Shown in pieces: positions 6,303-13,950 of a DNA stretch of 14,721 nt. Source of the DNA: Bacillota bacterium (GTDB taxonomy: Bacteria > Bacillota > Clostridia > Oscillospirales > Oscillospiraceae); contig JAEWML010000081.1 in the NCBI GenBank assembly GCA_023393155.1, positions 1 to 14,721 on the forward strand. The letters are read 5' to 3'. Made by a program: the position numbers and the translations under genes. How positions within the stretch are numbered: the first letter of the stretch is position 1; each line of letters opens with the position of its first letter. The notes below the pieces were generated by a model that saw only the letters and a program-made list of their open reading frames with translations, searched no databases and was not told where the DNA came from.

Positions 6303-6803
6303 TCACGCTCCCTCTTTGTTCGTCTCTTCTCTCATCTTCCGCACCAGCTCGGCCGCCGCAGCGGGCAGATACTCCTCCAGAGGCTGCCCGTAGCGAATCA
6401 TCTCCCGCGCCATGGACGAGCTGAAATGTTCATACTTTGCCGCCGCGGGCAAAAGCAGCGTCTCCAGTCCCGGGCAGAGATGCTCGTTAATGCGGGCAAG
6501 CTCCCGCTCCATGTCCCAGTCCGTGCCGTTGCGCACACCCCGGACAATGATGTCCGCGCCGTGGCGGACTGCGTAATCCGCCAGAAGGCCGGACCACAGC
6601 TCCGCATGGACGTTGGGGTATTCCGCAATCGACGCCTCCACCAGCCGCAGCTTTTGCTCCGGAGAGAACATCTGGTTCTTTTTTGCCGCGTTGGGACTGA
6701 CGCAAACCCAAACCGTGTCGAAGCAGGCCGCCGTCCTTCTGATAATATCCAAATGCCCCAGAGTGATGGGGTCGAAGCTGCCGGAGCAAATTGCTGTTCT
6801 CAT
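6303..6803 (-). CDS. coaD: CoaD, phosphopantetheine adenylyltransferase
   Basis: A 166-aa cytoplasmic enzyme that transfers AMP from ATP to 4'-phosphopantetheine, giving dephospho-CoA in coenzyme A synthesis. The nucleotidyltransferase signature is at the N-terminus (SGSFDPITLGHLDII, 7-21, with the T-x-GH motif 14-17). Further landmarks are SPNAAKKNQMFS (36-47), GADIIVRGVRNGTDWDME (82-99) and the C-terminal FSSSMAREM (127-135), which stands where most CoaD proteins have ISSTxIRE. Length is typical. The start overlaps the rsmD stop by 4 bp (ATGA), so translation is probably coupled. rsmD-coaD is a widespread gene pair in Firmicutes. Confidence 0.98.
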   Translation of the reverse strand: MRTAICSGSFDPITLGHLDIIRRTAACFDTVWVCVSPNAAKKNQMFSPEQKLRLVEASIAEYPNVHAELWSGLLADYAVRHGADIIVRGVRNGTDWDMERELARINEHLCPGLETLLLPAAAKYEHFSSSMAREMIRYGQPLEEYLPAAAAELVRKMREETNKEGA

Positions 6804-7372
6804 GTGGCCGATTCCTCGCTCTCTCCCTCTCCCGCCCTGCGGAAAAGCGTCACGGCAATTCTTCCGTAGCGGTAGGTGCGGCCCATCCGGTAGGGGGCCG
6901 CCGGCTCAGGCAGGATTTTTTCAGCGGGAGCCTCCGCCGCAATTATACCATGGGGCAACAAAATGTCAAACCTGACAATGCGCTCCAGTGCCTCCTCCAG
7001 CAGCCCCGCTTCATAGGGCGGGTCCAGCAGAATCAGGTCAAACTTCTCCTTTAAGGAGGACAGGTACTCCAGGGAGTCCCCCGTCACCACTCTGGCCTGT
7101 TCGGTCAGGTCGGTGACCTTCAGGTTCTCCCGGATCAGCTTCACCGCATCGGCCCGCCGGTCCACGAAGACGCAGCTTGCCGCGCCGCGGCTCAGCGCCT
7201 CGATTCCAAGCTGGCCGGTTCCGGCAAACAGGTCCAGAACCCTGCGCCCCTCAATTTCAAATTGCAGGGCGCTGAACAGGCCCTCCTTCACCCGGTCGGT
7301 GGTGGGACGGGTATCCATGCCCTCCAGTTCTTTCAGCCGTCTGCCCCGTGCGGAGCCGGTGATTACTCGCAT
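6800..7372 (-). CDS. rsmD: RsmD, 16S rRNA guanine-966 N2-methyltransferase
   Basis: A 190-aa SAM-dependent methyltransferase acting on G966 of 16S rRNA during small-subunit assembly. It begins MRVITGSARGRRL, the typical family start. Next are RPTTDRVKEGLFSAL (22-36), the SAM-binding loop VLDLFAGTGQLGIEALSRGA (45-64) and the catalytic DPPY motif (LILLDPPYEAG, 113-123). The open frame continues about 88 codons upstream, but that segment is out-of-frame rarD sequence. The ATG at 7370-7372 has AAAGGAGA about 8 bases upstream and gives the normal family length. It overlaps the end of the rarD-like gene by 10 bp and the start of coaD by 4 bp. Confidence 0.97.
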   Translation of the reverse strand: MRVITGSARGRRLKELEGMDTRPTTDRVKEGLFSALQFEIEGRRVLDLFAGTGQLGIEALSRGAASCVFVDRRADAVKLIRENLKVTDLTEQARVVTGDSLEYLSSLKEKFDLILLDPPYEAGLLEEALERIVRFDILLPHGIIAAEAPAEKILPEPAAPYRMGRTYRYGRIAVTLFRRAGEGESEESAT

Positions 7373-8256
7373 GGTTCGCTCTCCTTTATTGTTTTTTTCC
7401 GTCTCAAATGGTCGGAAATCAGGAAAATCACAAGGCTTGTCCACACGAAGCCGAACAAAATTCCGTGGGTCAGGGTAAATTCCTCGTGAAACGCCAGCAC
7501 ACCCAGCAAAAGCTGCAGCGTGGGGTTCATATACATCAGCACGCCGGACAATGACAAAGACGTGGTCCTGATGCCAATGGCAAACAGCATCAGCGGAATC
7601 GTGGTCACTACCCCGCCAAGGGGCAGAAGCAGCCACTGCGCCCCGTGGAGGACCCCCACGCCACCGACGCCCCGGGCATCCGCCACCACAATCCAGAGAA
7701 GGGCCAGCGGCGTCACGGCGGCGGTTTCAATAAAGAGGGCCACATTCGCGTCCGTCTTCACCGTCTTTTTCACCGCGCTGTACAGCGCGAAGCTTCCGCC
7801 GATCACCACCGCCACCCAGGGAAACACCCCGAAGCGGAAAGAGGCAATTGCAATACCCGCCGCCGCCAAAGCCGTGGCAAACCATTGCAACCGCGTAAGG
7901 CGTTCACGGAACAGCACCGTTCCCAAAACAGCCGACAGGGGCTGCATCATGTAATAGGCAAGGCTGGCGTCCAGAATGTGGGCGTTGTTGACCGCCCAGA
8001 TATAAAGGCCCCAGTTCACGGTAATCAGCGCTCCGGCTCCGGCCAGACGCAGCAGCTCCCGCCGCCTGCCAAGCACTTCCCGGACGCCGCCCCACTCCCG
8101 CCGGACCGTCAGCAAAAGCAGCATCATGGCCATGGACCAGAAGATCCGGGCCGACAGTACATATACGGAGTCCACCGCCGCCAGGTTTTTCCAAAAAAGG
8201 GGCAATACTCCCCAAGCGGCATAGCATGCCGCCACATACAGCGCTCCCCTTTTCAT
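7363..8256 (-). CDS. rarD: RarD-like EamA/DMT-family permease
   Basis: A 297-aa integral membrane protein of the drug/metabolite transporter superfamily, with about ten hydrophobic helices arranged as two EamA repeats (about 1-140 and 148-290). The start MKRGALYVAACYAAWGVLPL resembles RarD, as does the first-loop segment WKNLAAVDSVYVLSARIFWS. NWGLYIWAVNNAHILDASL and GYFINPL-like YYMMQPLSAVLG (at about 80-113) are also RarD landmarks. The substrate of RarD proteins is not settled; chloramphenicol sensitivity has been linked to some, so resistance should not be inferred here. The C-terminus is lysine/arginine rich and cytoplasmic. It is the first gene of the operon with rsmD and coaD, behind the promoter at 8308-8336. 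The ribosome binding site (GGAAGGGA, about 11 bases away) is mediocre. Confidence 0.9.
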   Translation of the reverse strand: MKRGALYVAACYAAWGVLPLFWKNLAAVDSVYVLSARIFWSMAMMLLLLTVRREWGGVREVLGRRRELLRLAGAGALITVNWGLYIWAVNNAHILDASLAYYMMQPLSAVLGTVLFRERLTRLQWFATALAAAGIAIASFRFGVFPWVAVVIGGSFALYSAVKKTVKTDANVALFIETAAVTPLALLWIVVADARGVGGVGVLHGAQWLLLPLGGVVTTIPLMLFAIGIRTTSLSLSGVLMYMNPTLQLLLGVLAFHEEFTLTHGILFGFVWTSLVIFLISDHLRRKKTIKESEPCE

Positions 8257-8307
8257 GTCCCCGCCAGTCCCTTCCGGTCACAGACCGTTTAAAATTTACA
8301 TTTTACA

Positions 8308-8336
8308 ATTGTACGACAAGGCGCGGGTTTTTTCAA
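8308..8336 (-). promoter_or_regulatory. Sigma-A-type promoter of the rarD-rsmD-coaD operon
   Basis: Minus-strand TTGAAA (8331-8336) and TACAAT (8308-8313) with a 17-bp spacer, followed by an AT-rich stretch and then the rarD-like start codon about 50 bp downstream. It lies in the 433-bp gene-free interval 8257-8689. That interval also contains the terminator at 8564-8607 and a GC-rich stretch (about 8340-8555) in which I see no convincing gene or RNA. Confidence 0.75.
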
Positions 8337-8563
8337 TAAGAAATCCTCACTTTTCCTCTTTTTCCCATCGGGTCGCCGTAAACACCGCCCAGCGACGGAA
8401 AACAGGGCAGAGAGCGGAGCGGCAAAAAAGCGGTGCGCGTCGAGCGGGGGCATGTCGGGCGCGTAATCTCCGTGGGATACCAGATACAGTATTTTAACCG
8501 CCGCGGAGCCTGTTTTATTCCAAAAGCGTAAACGTGAGTGGCGCACGGACAAGAGCGCATGCC

Positions 8564-8607
8564 AAAAAGCAGAGAGTCAACAAATCCTCTCGTTGACTCT
8601 CTGCTTT
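8564..8607 (-). terminator. Rho-independent terminator of the dehydrogenase/transketolase operon
   Basis: AAAGCAGAGAGTCAAC (8566-8581) pairs perfectly with GTTGACTCTCTGCTTT (8592-8607) around a 10-base loop. On the minus strand the stem is followed by five U. It lies about 80 bp after the last dehydrogenase gene and closes that operon before the rarD promoter. Confidence 0.9.
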
Positions 8608-8689
8608 ATAAAGTTCAAAGTCACGCCGTCCCCGGTCCGAAGAGACCCGAGAATCGCGGCCCGCCGTTTGGCCTCATTTCTTCAGTCCA

Positions 8690-9721
8690 TCAGGAGAAGT
8701 CCATCAGCACGCGCAGCATGGTTTTGTCCGTGCGGGCCTTTTCCAAAGCCTCCTCATACCGATCCATGGGGTACACGGCGGAAACCAGCTTTTCAAGCTG
8801 CTCGTTCATACGGCCGGAGTTAATGATCTTGGCGGCCGCCTGCATACTCGACATCGTGTGGTGGCGTACGCCCCGCAGCTCGCACTCGCTGTAAATAATC
8901 TTGTCGATATCCACGCCCATGACGGTGCCCTTGGGGGGCATACCCACCTGAATCATCACGCCACCCTTTTTCAACGCGGCCAGACACAGGTCGAACCCAG
9001 GCTGGACAGAGGTGATCTCAAAGGACTTGTCAAAGCCCTCGCCGTCCGTGGCCCCGTCGCACACGGCCTGAAACGCGGCGGGGTCGGTGGTATTCGCCAC
9101 CGTGAAGCCCATCTCTTGCGCCATCCGGATGCGGACGGGATTCATCTCCCCCAGCACCACGTGCGCCGCGCCGGACAGCTTGCACATCATGCCGATAATC
9201 AGGCCGATAGGTCCCGCGCCGGCAATGAACACATCCTCACCCGCCCGCAGGCCGGACCGCCGCACATCGTGCACCCCCACAGTCAGAGGCTCCACCAGAG
9301 CGGCCAGCCTCATATCCACATCGTCGGAGAATTTGATCAGGCGGTTGGCGTCCACCAGCATGTACTGGGTGAATACGCCGTCAAAGTTGGTCCCCATGAT
9401 TTTAACCTGTTTGCAAAGGTTTTCCCGGCCTACGGTGCAGGACTCGCAGCCGTTGCAGGGCTTGATGGTATGGGCGCAAACCTTGTCGCCGACCTTGATA
9501 TCGGCGCGCTCGTCGTTGATGGAATAGAGCTCGCCGCAGGCCTCGTGGCCCATGACCAGGGGCATTTTAGCGTTGGCGTTCAGCCCGTCGAACACGTGGA
9601 GATCGGACCCGCAGATGCCCGCGTAGCGGATGCGCACCACGGCCTGTCCGGGACCCGGCTCGGGAATGGGGCACTCCATCATCTCAATTTTTTGAACGCC
9701 CGTCAGTACCAGTTTTTTCAC
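8690..9721 (-). CDS. Zinc-dependent alcohol dehydrogenase, sorbitol/threonine dehydrogenase-like (ADH-A)
   Basis: A 343-aa medium-chain dehydrogenase/reductase, expected to oxidise a secondary alcohol or polyol with NAD+. The catalytic zinc site is visible as GICGSDLH (C37), GHE (H59, E60) and VEP (E144). The structural zinc site is C89, C92, C95 and C103 (PCNGCESCTVGRENLC). The Rossmann loop is AGAGPIGLIIG (167-177), followed by VVLGEMN, whose glutamate fits NAD+ preference. The open frame extends 27 codons further upstream, but GTG at 9719-9721 is preferred. AGGAGAG lies 6 bases before it and the protein then begins VKKLVLTGVQKIEM, as family members do. It is the last gene of the operon, 22 bp after the iron-type dehydrogenase. 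The true substrate is not known. Confidence 0.9.
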   Translation of the reverse strand: MKKLVLTGVQKIEMMECPIPEPGPGQAVVRIRYAGICGSDLHVFDGLNANAKMPLVMGHEACGELYSINDERADIKVGDKVCAHTIKPCNGCESCTVGRENLCKQVKIMGTNFDGVFTQYMLVDANRLIKFSDDVDMRLAALVEPLTVGVHDVRRSGLRAGEDVFIAGAGPIGLIIGMMCKLSGAAHVVLGEMNPVRIRMAQEMGFTVANTTDPAAFQAVCDGATDGEGFDKSFEITSVQPGFDLCLAALKKGGVMIQVGMPPKGTVMGVDIDKIIYSECELRGVRHHTMSSMQAAAKIINSGRMNEQLEKLVSAVYPMDRYEEALEKARTDKTMLRVLMDFS

Positions 9722-9727
9722 AATACT

Positions 9728-9734
9728 CTCTCCT
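9728..9734 (-). promoter_or_regulatory. Ribosome binding site that fixes the GTG start of ADH-A
   Basis: AGGAGAG on the minus strand, 6 bases before the GTG at 9719-9721. It lies inside the intercistronic gap and argues against the longer upstream start, which would overlap the iron-type dehydrogenase gene. Confidence 0.75.
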
Positions 9735-9743
9735 CGCTTCCGC

Positions 9744-10919
9744 TCAATAGCACTCCCGATAAATGCGCTCCATATCCGCCCGCTCGAAGGGATAATAAGC
9801 ATTGTTCATCAGGCGCTGCTGGTTAATCTCCACAGACTTGGGGAACTCCACAATGTCCTGCTCCGAAAAGCCCGTCTCCCGCAGGGGACGCAGGGGCAAA
9901 ATCCGCCCAAGCAGCGCGTTCAGTGTGGGAATCGCGTCCTTGGCCGCGCAGCCCAGAATCCGCGCCACCAGCTCCTTAAATTTCAGAATCTCGCCGTCGG
10001 GATTCTTCTCGTCATAATACTTCAAAATTGCGCCGAAGAGCATGTAGTTACTCTCCCCGTGGGGCACGTGATACGTCCCGCCCAGAGGGAAGCTCATGCC
10101 GTGAACCGGGCCGCAGCCCGCCTTCAAAAAGGCAATCCCCGCGTAGAAGGAGGCCGTGACAAACTCGTCCAGATAGTCCATTCGGGCCTCCTCGCCCTGC
10201 TCGCTGATCAGTTTGAAGCCTTTGAGGAGCATATCCATGGCCTTCTCGCTGAAAAGCTCCGAGGTCATGGTCTTGCGGTGGGGGGAGAGGAAGGACTCGG
10301 TGGCGTGGATCAGCGCGTCGATGGCGGAGCAGGCAAACGGCTTATAGGGCAGGGGCCGGAGCAGCTCCGGAATCAGGCAGACACGGTTGGGGATGATGTC
10401 GTCGGACACCAGACCCAGCTTCGTCTCCCGTCCGGTGAGCTGCCCGTCCTTTTCGTCCTTGACGATGGCGACGGAGATATTGGTGCACTCGCTGCCGGTG
10501 CCGCAGGTGGTGGGAATGGCGATCACGTCCTTCTCGTGGACCACGGGGAAGCGCTTGAAGAACAGGTTGTGAACCGTGTCCGGCCGCCGGCAGCCTAAAA
10601 GCTTGCTCAAATCCAGAATCGCGCCGCCGCCCACGGCCACAACACGGTCGTAACTGTCGTAGGGAATGGCGTCGTACATATTCTGAATCATTTCCTCGCT
10701 GGGCTCGCCGGAGCCAAATTTGTCCCGGAAGACAAACTGGCACTTCAGGCCCAGATCCTTCATATAGGACGCGTGGACCGACGCGTTGCACAGCACCACG
10801 TCCCGCTCGTTCAGGCCAAACTCCTGAGCCAGCTCCGCAAAGCGCTGGAATTTATACACGGTGGGGGCGAAGACAATCTCTCTTCTGTCCGCCACCAGAG
10901 AAGCAGAAAACTTATCCAT
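9744..10919 (-). CDS. Iron-type alcohol dehydrogenase, 4-hydroxybutyrate dehydrogenase group
   Basis: A 391-aa group III (iron-containing) alcohol dehydrogenase, expected to reduce an aldehyde or semialdehyde with NADH in the cytoplasm. The nucleotide-binding motif VVAVGGGAILDLSK is at 93-106 and IPTTCGTGSECTN at 135-147. Metal ligands are D201 and H205 (AIDALIHATES), H273 (GPVHGMSFPLGG) and H287 (HVPHGESN). Scattered segments such as VYKF, GEPSEEMI, PLPYKPF, EKNPDGEI and the end NNAYYPF...IYRECY resemble, as I recall, clostridial 4-hydroxybutyrate dehydrogenase. Sulfoacetaldehyde reductases are also iron-type enzymes, so the substrate is open. The ATG at 10917-10919 has AAAGGAAG about 7 bases upstream; a 12-codon longer start is possible but lacks this spacing. 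It lies between the transketolase C-subunit (78-bp gap with hairpins) and ADH-A. Confidence 0.9.
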   Translation of the reverse strand: MDKFSASLVADRREIVFAPTVYKFQRFAELAQEFGLNERDVVLCNASVHASYMKDLGLKCQFVFRDKFGSGEPSEEMIQNMYDAIPYDSYDRVVAVGGGAILDLSKLLGCRRPDTVHNLFFKRFPVVHEKDVIAIPTTCGTGSECTNISVAIVKDEKDGQLTGRETKLGLVSDDIIPNRVCLIPELLRPLPYKPFACSAIDALIHATESFLSPHRKTMTSELFSEKAMDMLLKGFKLISEQGEEARMDYLDEFVTASFYAGIAFLKAGCGPVHGMSFPLGGTYHVPHGESNYMLFGAILKYYDEKNPDGEILKFKELVARILGCAAKDAIPTLNALLGRILPLRPLRETGFSEQDIVEFPKSVEINQQRLMNNAYYPFERADMERIYRECY

Positions 10920-10938
10920 TGTTATTCTTCCTTTCATA

Positions 10939-10986
10939 CCTGTGCCGCGCACAGGGCCACCGGCGGGAGCGGCAGGCTCCCGCCGG
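10939..10986 (-). other. Tandem intercistronic hairpins between transketolase and iron-type dehydrogenase
   Basis: Two stems in the 78-bp gap. CCTGTG (10939-10944) pairs with CACAGG (10950-10955), and CCGGCGGGAGC (10960-10970) pairs perfectly with GCTCCCGCCGG (10976-10986) around a 5-base loop. On the minus strand no U-tract follows, so they are more likely processing or stability elements, or a partial terminator that lowers downstream expression, than a full stop. Confidence 0.55.
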
Positions 10987-10997
10987 GTATCCGAAGC

Positions 10998-11972
10998 TCA
11001 CTTGCGGGCGATGGCCGCTTTCACGGCGGAGACGATGTCGGCGGCTCGCAGGCCGTATTCGTCCACCAGGAAATCCTGAGGACCCACCTGCCCGAACCGG
11101 TCTTGAATGCCCACAAACTCCTGAATTGCAGGCTGCCTGCGGGCCAGGCACTTTGCCACCGCGCTGCCAAGGCCGCAGGTGACGTTGTGGTTCTCGGCCG
11201 TCACCACGGCGCCCGTCTCTTTGGCGGCCTTGGCCACCAGTTCCTCGTCCAGAGGCTTCCATGTGAACATATCGATCACCCGCACGGAGACTCCCTCGGC
11301 CTGAAGGGCCTCGTAGGCCTTCAGCGCCTCGTCCACCATGATGCCGGAGGTGATAATGGCGGCCTGATCGTTTCCGCTCTCGTGGAGCACAACGCCCTTG
11401 CCGATTTCAAACTCGCTGCCGTCCTCGTAAATTTTCATCACGTCCTTGCGGACGAACCGGGTATAGGTCACGCCGGCGGTAATTCCCGGCAACTGGCGCA
11501 CCACGCTTTCGAGCTGGGCGTAGTCCGCCGTGTCCAGCACCGTGCTCTCGGGGATGTTCAGGTACATGCCCCCGTCCTCCAGAGGCATGTGGGTGCCGCC
11601 GTTAAACGCCGCCGTCACGCCCGCGTCCGAGCCCATCACATGCACCGGCAACCCGGCGTAGGCCGCGGACATATAGATCTGGTCGTAGCACCGCCGGGAG
11701 GCAAAAATGCCAAAGGTGTGAAGAAACACCTTCTTGCCTGTGGCGGTCAGTCCCGCGGCAACGCCCGCGGCGTTTCCCTCCGCGATGCCCGCCTGAAACG
11801 CCCGTTCAGGATAGCTCTCCTGCAGCTGCTTTGTGTTCACGCAGCCCATCAGGTCGCAGTCCACATAGCAGATGCTCTTGTCCTGCGCCATCAGCTCCTT
11901 CAGGGGCAGAGCGAAGGCGTCCCGGCTTGCCCGGGAATCTTTTTCATGCTTGCCAATCAGTTTCACGTTCAT
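10998..11972 (-). CDS. Split transketolase, C-terminal subunit
   Basis: A 324-aa protein that corresponds to the pyrimidine-binding (PP-domain side, central) and C-terminal domains of transketolase. With the partner encoded just upstream it should form a thiamine diphosphate enzyme that moves two-carbon ketol units. The catalytic glutamate lies in GIAEGNAAGVAAGL (62-75, E65). The region HTFGIFASRRCYDQI (85-99) and the domain boundary near VVLHESGNDQAAIITSG (194-210) are typical. AVVTAENHNVTCGLGSAVA (255-273) marks the C-terminal domain. Split transketolases of this kind are common in Clostridia and often serve special catabolic pathways rather than the pentose phosphate pathway. The ATG at 11970-11972 has GAGGAGGGT about 8 bases upstream. 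It follows the N-subunit by 13 bp. The open frame extending upstream overlaps the N-subunit gene and was not used. Confidence 0.94.
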   Translation of the reverse strand: MNVKLIGKHEKDSRASRDAFALPLKELMAQDKSICYVDCDLMGCVNTKQLQESYPERAFQAGIAEGNAAGVAAGLTATGKKVFLHTFGIFASRRCYDQIYMSAAYAGLPVHVMGSDAGVTAAFNGGTHMPLEDGGMYLNIPESTVLDTADYAQLESVVRQLPGITAGVTYTRFVRKDVMKIYEDGSEFEIGKGVVLHESGNDQAAIITSGIMVDEALKAYEALQAEGVSVRVIDMFTWKPLDEELVAKAAKETGAVVTAENHNVTCGLGSAVAKCLARRQPAIQEFVGIQDRFGQVGPQDFLVDEYGLRAADIVSAVKAAIARK

Positions 11973-11985
11973 CGGTCTACCCTCC

Positions 11986-12828
11986 TCAAGCGTTTCTGGC
12001 GTCCGCCAGAGCCTTTTCCGCCGCGGCCAGCGCCTCGGCCCACTGCTCCCCGTTGGGCTGAGAGGAGTGGTCGTGCTTGGGCTCGGCAAATGTCGCACCC
12101 TTGCCCTTGCAGGTGTCCAGCACAATGCAGGAGGGCGTCCCCTTCTTCGCGTGGGCGTTCTGAATGGCGCCATAGATCGCGTTCACGTCGTGCCCGTCGA
12201 TCTCCTGTGTATAAAGGCCGAAGGCCTCCGCCTTTTTTGCAAGGCTGCCGTGATCCAGCACGTCGCAGGTCTTACCGTCCAACTGATAGCCGTTGTTGTC
12301 GATGAAATACACCAGATTGTCCAGCTTGTGGGCGTAGGCAAAGTGAAACGCCTCCCACACCTGGCCCTCGTCCGCCTCGCCGTCGCCCACCACGCAGAAC
12401 ACGCGGTTGTCCCGTCCGTCGATTTTGTTGCCCAGCGCCGCGCCCGCCGCGCTGGACGCGCCCTGTCCCAGAGATCCGGTGGTCAGGTCCACGCCGGGCG
12501 TGAGCTTGCGGTCCGTGTGGCTGGGAAACCTCGTGTGCGGGTGGTTCAGGGTGTATGCCTCCTCCATGGGATAGAAGCCCATCAGACCGTAGGTGGCGTA
12601 GGCCACCGGTCCTGCGTGGCCCTTGGACAGCACCAGCCAGTCCCGATCCTCCCACCGGGGATTTTTCGGATCGAACTTCATGACCTTGCCGTACAGCACC
12701 GCCATCAGCTCCGCCAGATCCATGGACCCGCCCACATGGCCAAAGCCAAGAGAGTGGATCACCTTCAGCGTCTCCAAGCGGATCTCCGCCGCCAGAACGT
12801 CCAATGTTTTCGTTGTTTCTTCATTCAT
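11986..12828 (-). CDS. Split transketolase, N-terminal (ThDP-binding) subunit
   Basis: A 280-aa protein equal to the N-terminal, pyrophosphate-binding domain of transketolase. Visible landmarks are GHVGGSMDLAELM (30-42), LSKGHAGPVAYA (67-78) and HTRFPSHTDRKLTPGVDLTT (98-117). GSLGQGASSAAG (118-129) follows. The ThDP motif begins GDGEADEGQVWE (148-159) and is closed by the DNN-type IDNNGYQLDG (176-185). It needs the adjacent C-subunit to make a complete active site. The ATG at 12826-12828 has a strong AAGGAGG 7 bases upstream. It lies 29 bp after ADH-B and 13 bp before its partner subunit, so the pair is almost certainly co-translated. The sugar or sulfosugar substrate cannot be told from these motifs. 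Confidence 0.94.
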   Translation of the reverse strand: MNEETTKTLDVLAAEIRLETLKVIHSLGFGHVGGSMDLAELMAVLYGKVMKFDPKNPRWEDRDWLVLSKGHAGPVAYATYGLMGFYPMEEAYTLNHPHTRFPSHTDRKLTPGVDLTTGSLGQGASSAAGAALGNKIDGRDNRVFCVVGDGEADEGQVWEAFHFAYAHKLDNLVYFIDNNGYQLDGKTCDVLDHGSLAKKAEAFGLYTQEIDGHDVNAIYGAIQNAHAKKGTPSCIVLDTCKGKGATFAEPKHDHSSQPNGEQWAEALAAAEKALADARNA

Positions 12829-12857
12829 TGAAAAACCTCCTTAATGCGCAAAGCAAT

Positions 12858-13910
12858 TTACTCGGATTCTTTCAGGACTTCGGGATGGGGCATCAGAAGG
12901 ACCTTGAAGCCCTCCTTCACAATCGTGCGGCGGAAGCCCTCCTCCCACTCGGTCAGGGGCAGGACGGAGCTTGCAAGAGGCGCGATGTTGATCAGCTTTT
13001 TCTCCAGCAGGCGCAGGGCAATCAGCCATGACGTGCGCTCGGAGGCGTAGCTGTTGGAGATGGTGATCTCCTTATACAGCGCCATATCCATATCGAAGGG
13101 AATGGGCTTGCCGGGAATTGCCACCTGAATATACTGGCCGGTTTTCATCAGCGCCTCCAGGCAGAATTTCGCGGAGGCGGCCGCGCCGGAGCACTCAAAC
13201 GCCAACTGCGCGCCCATGCCGCCGGTCAGCTCCATAACGCGGGCCAGCGGATCGCCCTCGTCCACGTAAAGCGTCTCAAAAACGCCCAGCCGCTTGGCCA
13301 TGGCAAATCGCTCCGCGTCATTTTTCAGTCCGGTCATAATCACCACGCCGCCGTTGGCCATCGCCACCTGCGCCGTCAGTTGGGCCATAACGCCCGCACC
13401 CGCGACCAGAACGAAGTCCCCGGCCTTGACGGACGCGCGCTCGCAGACGCTGCGGCACACACAGGCCAGCGGCTCGCAAAGCGCCGCCGTTTCCATGGCG
13501 ATGCCATCGGGCAAGTGGAACGCGTGCTTCGCGGGGATTACCACGTATTCGGCAAAGCCGCCGTTACAGCCGCTGCCCACGCTCTTGCGCGCGGGACACA
13601 GCATCCGAAGGCCCTGACGGCACCACTCACACTCCTCGCAGGTGTCCACGGCGGTCAGGGTCACAATTCTGTCACCGGGCTTGAAATCGGTCACATTCGC
13701 GCCCGCCTCAGACACCACGCCGGAAAATTCATGGCCGGTGATAATCGGCGGCTTGCTGGGGTATTGGTCGTGCATCAGATGAATATCCGTGCCGCAGATA
13801 CCACAGGCAAAAATCTTCACCTTGATGTCGTCGGCGCCGGGAACCGGCTCGGGCATATCCATGTATCGCATGCAGTCAGGTCCAAGTTTTGTTTTTACCA
13901 GCGCTTTCAT
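12858..13910 (-). CDS. Zinc-dependent alcohol dehydrogenase, sorbitol dehydrogenase-like (ADH-B)
   Basis: A 350-aa medium-chain dehydrogenase/reductase. The catalytic zinc site is C39 (GICGTDIHLMHDQ), H60 and E61 (TGHEFSG) and E146 (CEP). The structural site is C91, C94, C97 and C105 (DTCEECEWCRQGLRMLC). The Rossmann loop reads VAGAGVMAQLTAQVA (169-183): the third glycine of GxGxxG is alanine. The strand after it ends in VIMTGLKNDAERF without an acidic residue at the usual position, so the cofactor preference (NAD versus NADP) is uncertain. A second site for small polyols, sugar alcohols or hydroxy acids is plausible. The ATG at 13908-13910 has GGGAGG about 7 bases upstream. It is the first gene after the hairpin that separates it from the TRAP permease, and only 40 bp of leader is available for a promoter. 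Confidence 0.91.
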   Translation of the reverse strand: MKALVKTKLGPDCMRYMDMPEPVPGADDIKVKIFACGICGTDIHLMHDQYPSKPPIITGHEFSGVVSEAGANVTDFKPGDRIVTLTAVDTCEECEWCRQGLRMLCPARKSVGSGCNGGFAEYVVIPAKHAFHLPDGIAMETAALCEPLACVCRSVCERASVKAGDFVLVAGAGVMAQLTAQVAMANGGVVIMTGLKNDAERFAMAKRLGVFETLYVDEGDPLARVMELTGGMGAQLAFECSGAAASAKFCLEALMKTGQYIQVAIPGKPIPFDMDMALYKEITISNSYASERTSWLIALRLLEKKLINIAPLASSVLPLTEWEEGFRRTIVKEGFKVLLMPHPEVLKESE

Positions 13911-13950
13911 AAAAAGCCTCCCATAGATTCAGCAATCTGGACGGTGAAAC

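Noticed and set aside
7373..7636. Longer N-terminus for RsmD
   Set aside because: The extra residues are out-of-frame rarD sequence; the start at 7372 has a good ribosome binding site and gives the normal family length.
8289..8552. A minus-strand open frame of 87 codons before rarD (ILYLVSHGDYAPDMPPLD)
   Set aside because: It would need a TTG start, has no ribosome binding site and runs over the rarD promoter. Kept only as an unexplained interval.
9722..9802. Longer N-terminus for ADH-A
   Set aside because: It overlaps the end of the iron-type dehydrogenase gene and lacks the well-spaced ribosome binding site found before the GTG at 9721.
11972..11986. Frameshifted single transketolase instead of two subunits
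   Set aside because: The N-subunit ends with its own stop and the C-subunit has a separate ribosome binding site and ATG 13 bp later, as in known split transketolases, so this is not a broken full-length gene.
11973..12173. Longer N-terminus for the transketolase C-subunit
   Set aside because: The extra segment is a shifted frame of the N-subunit gene; the ATG at 11972 has its own strong ribosome binding site.
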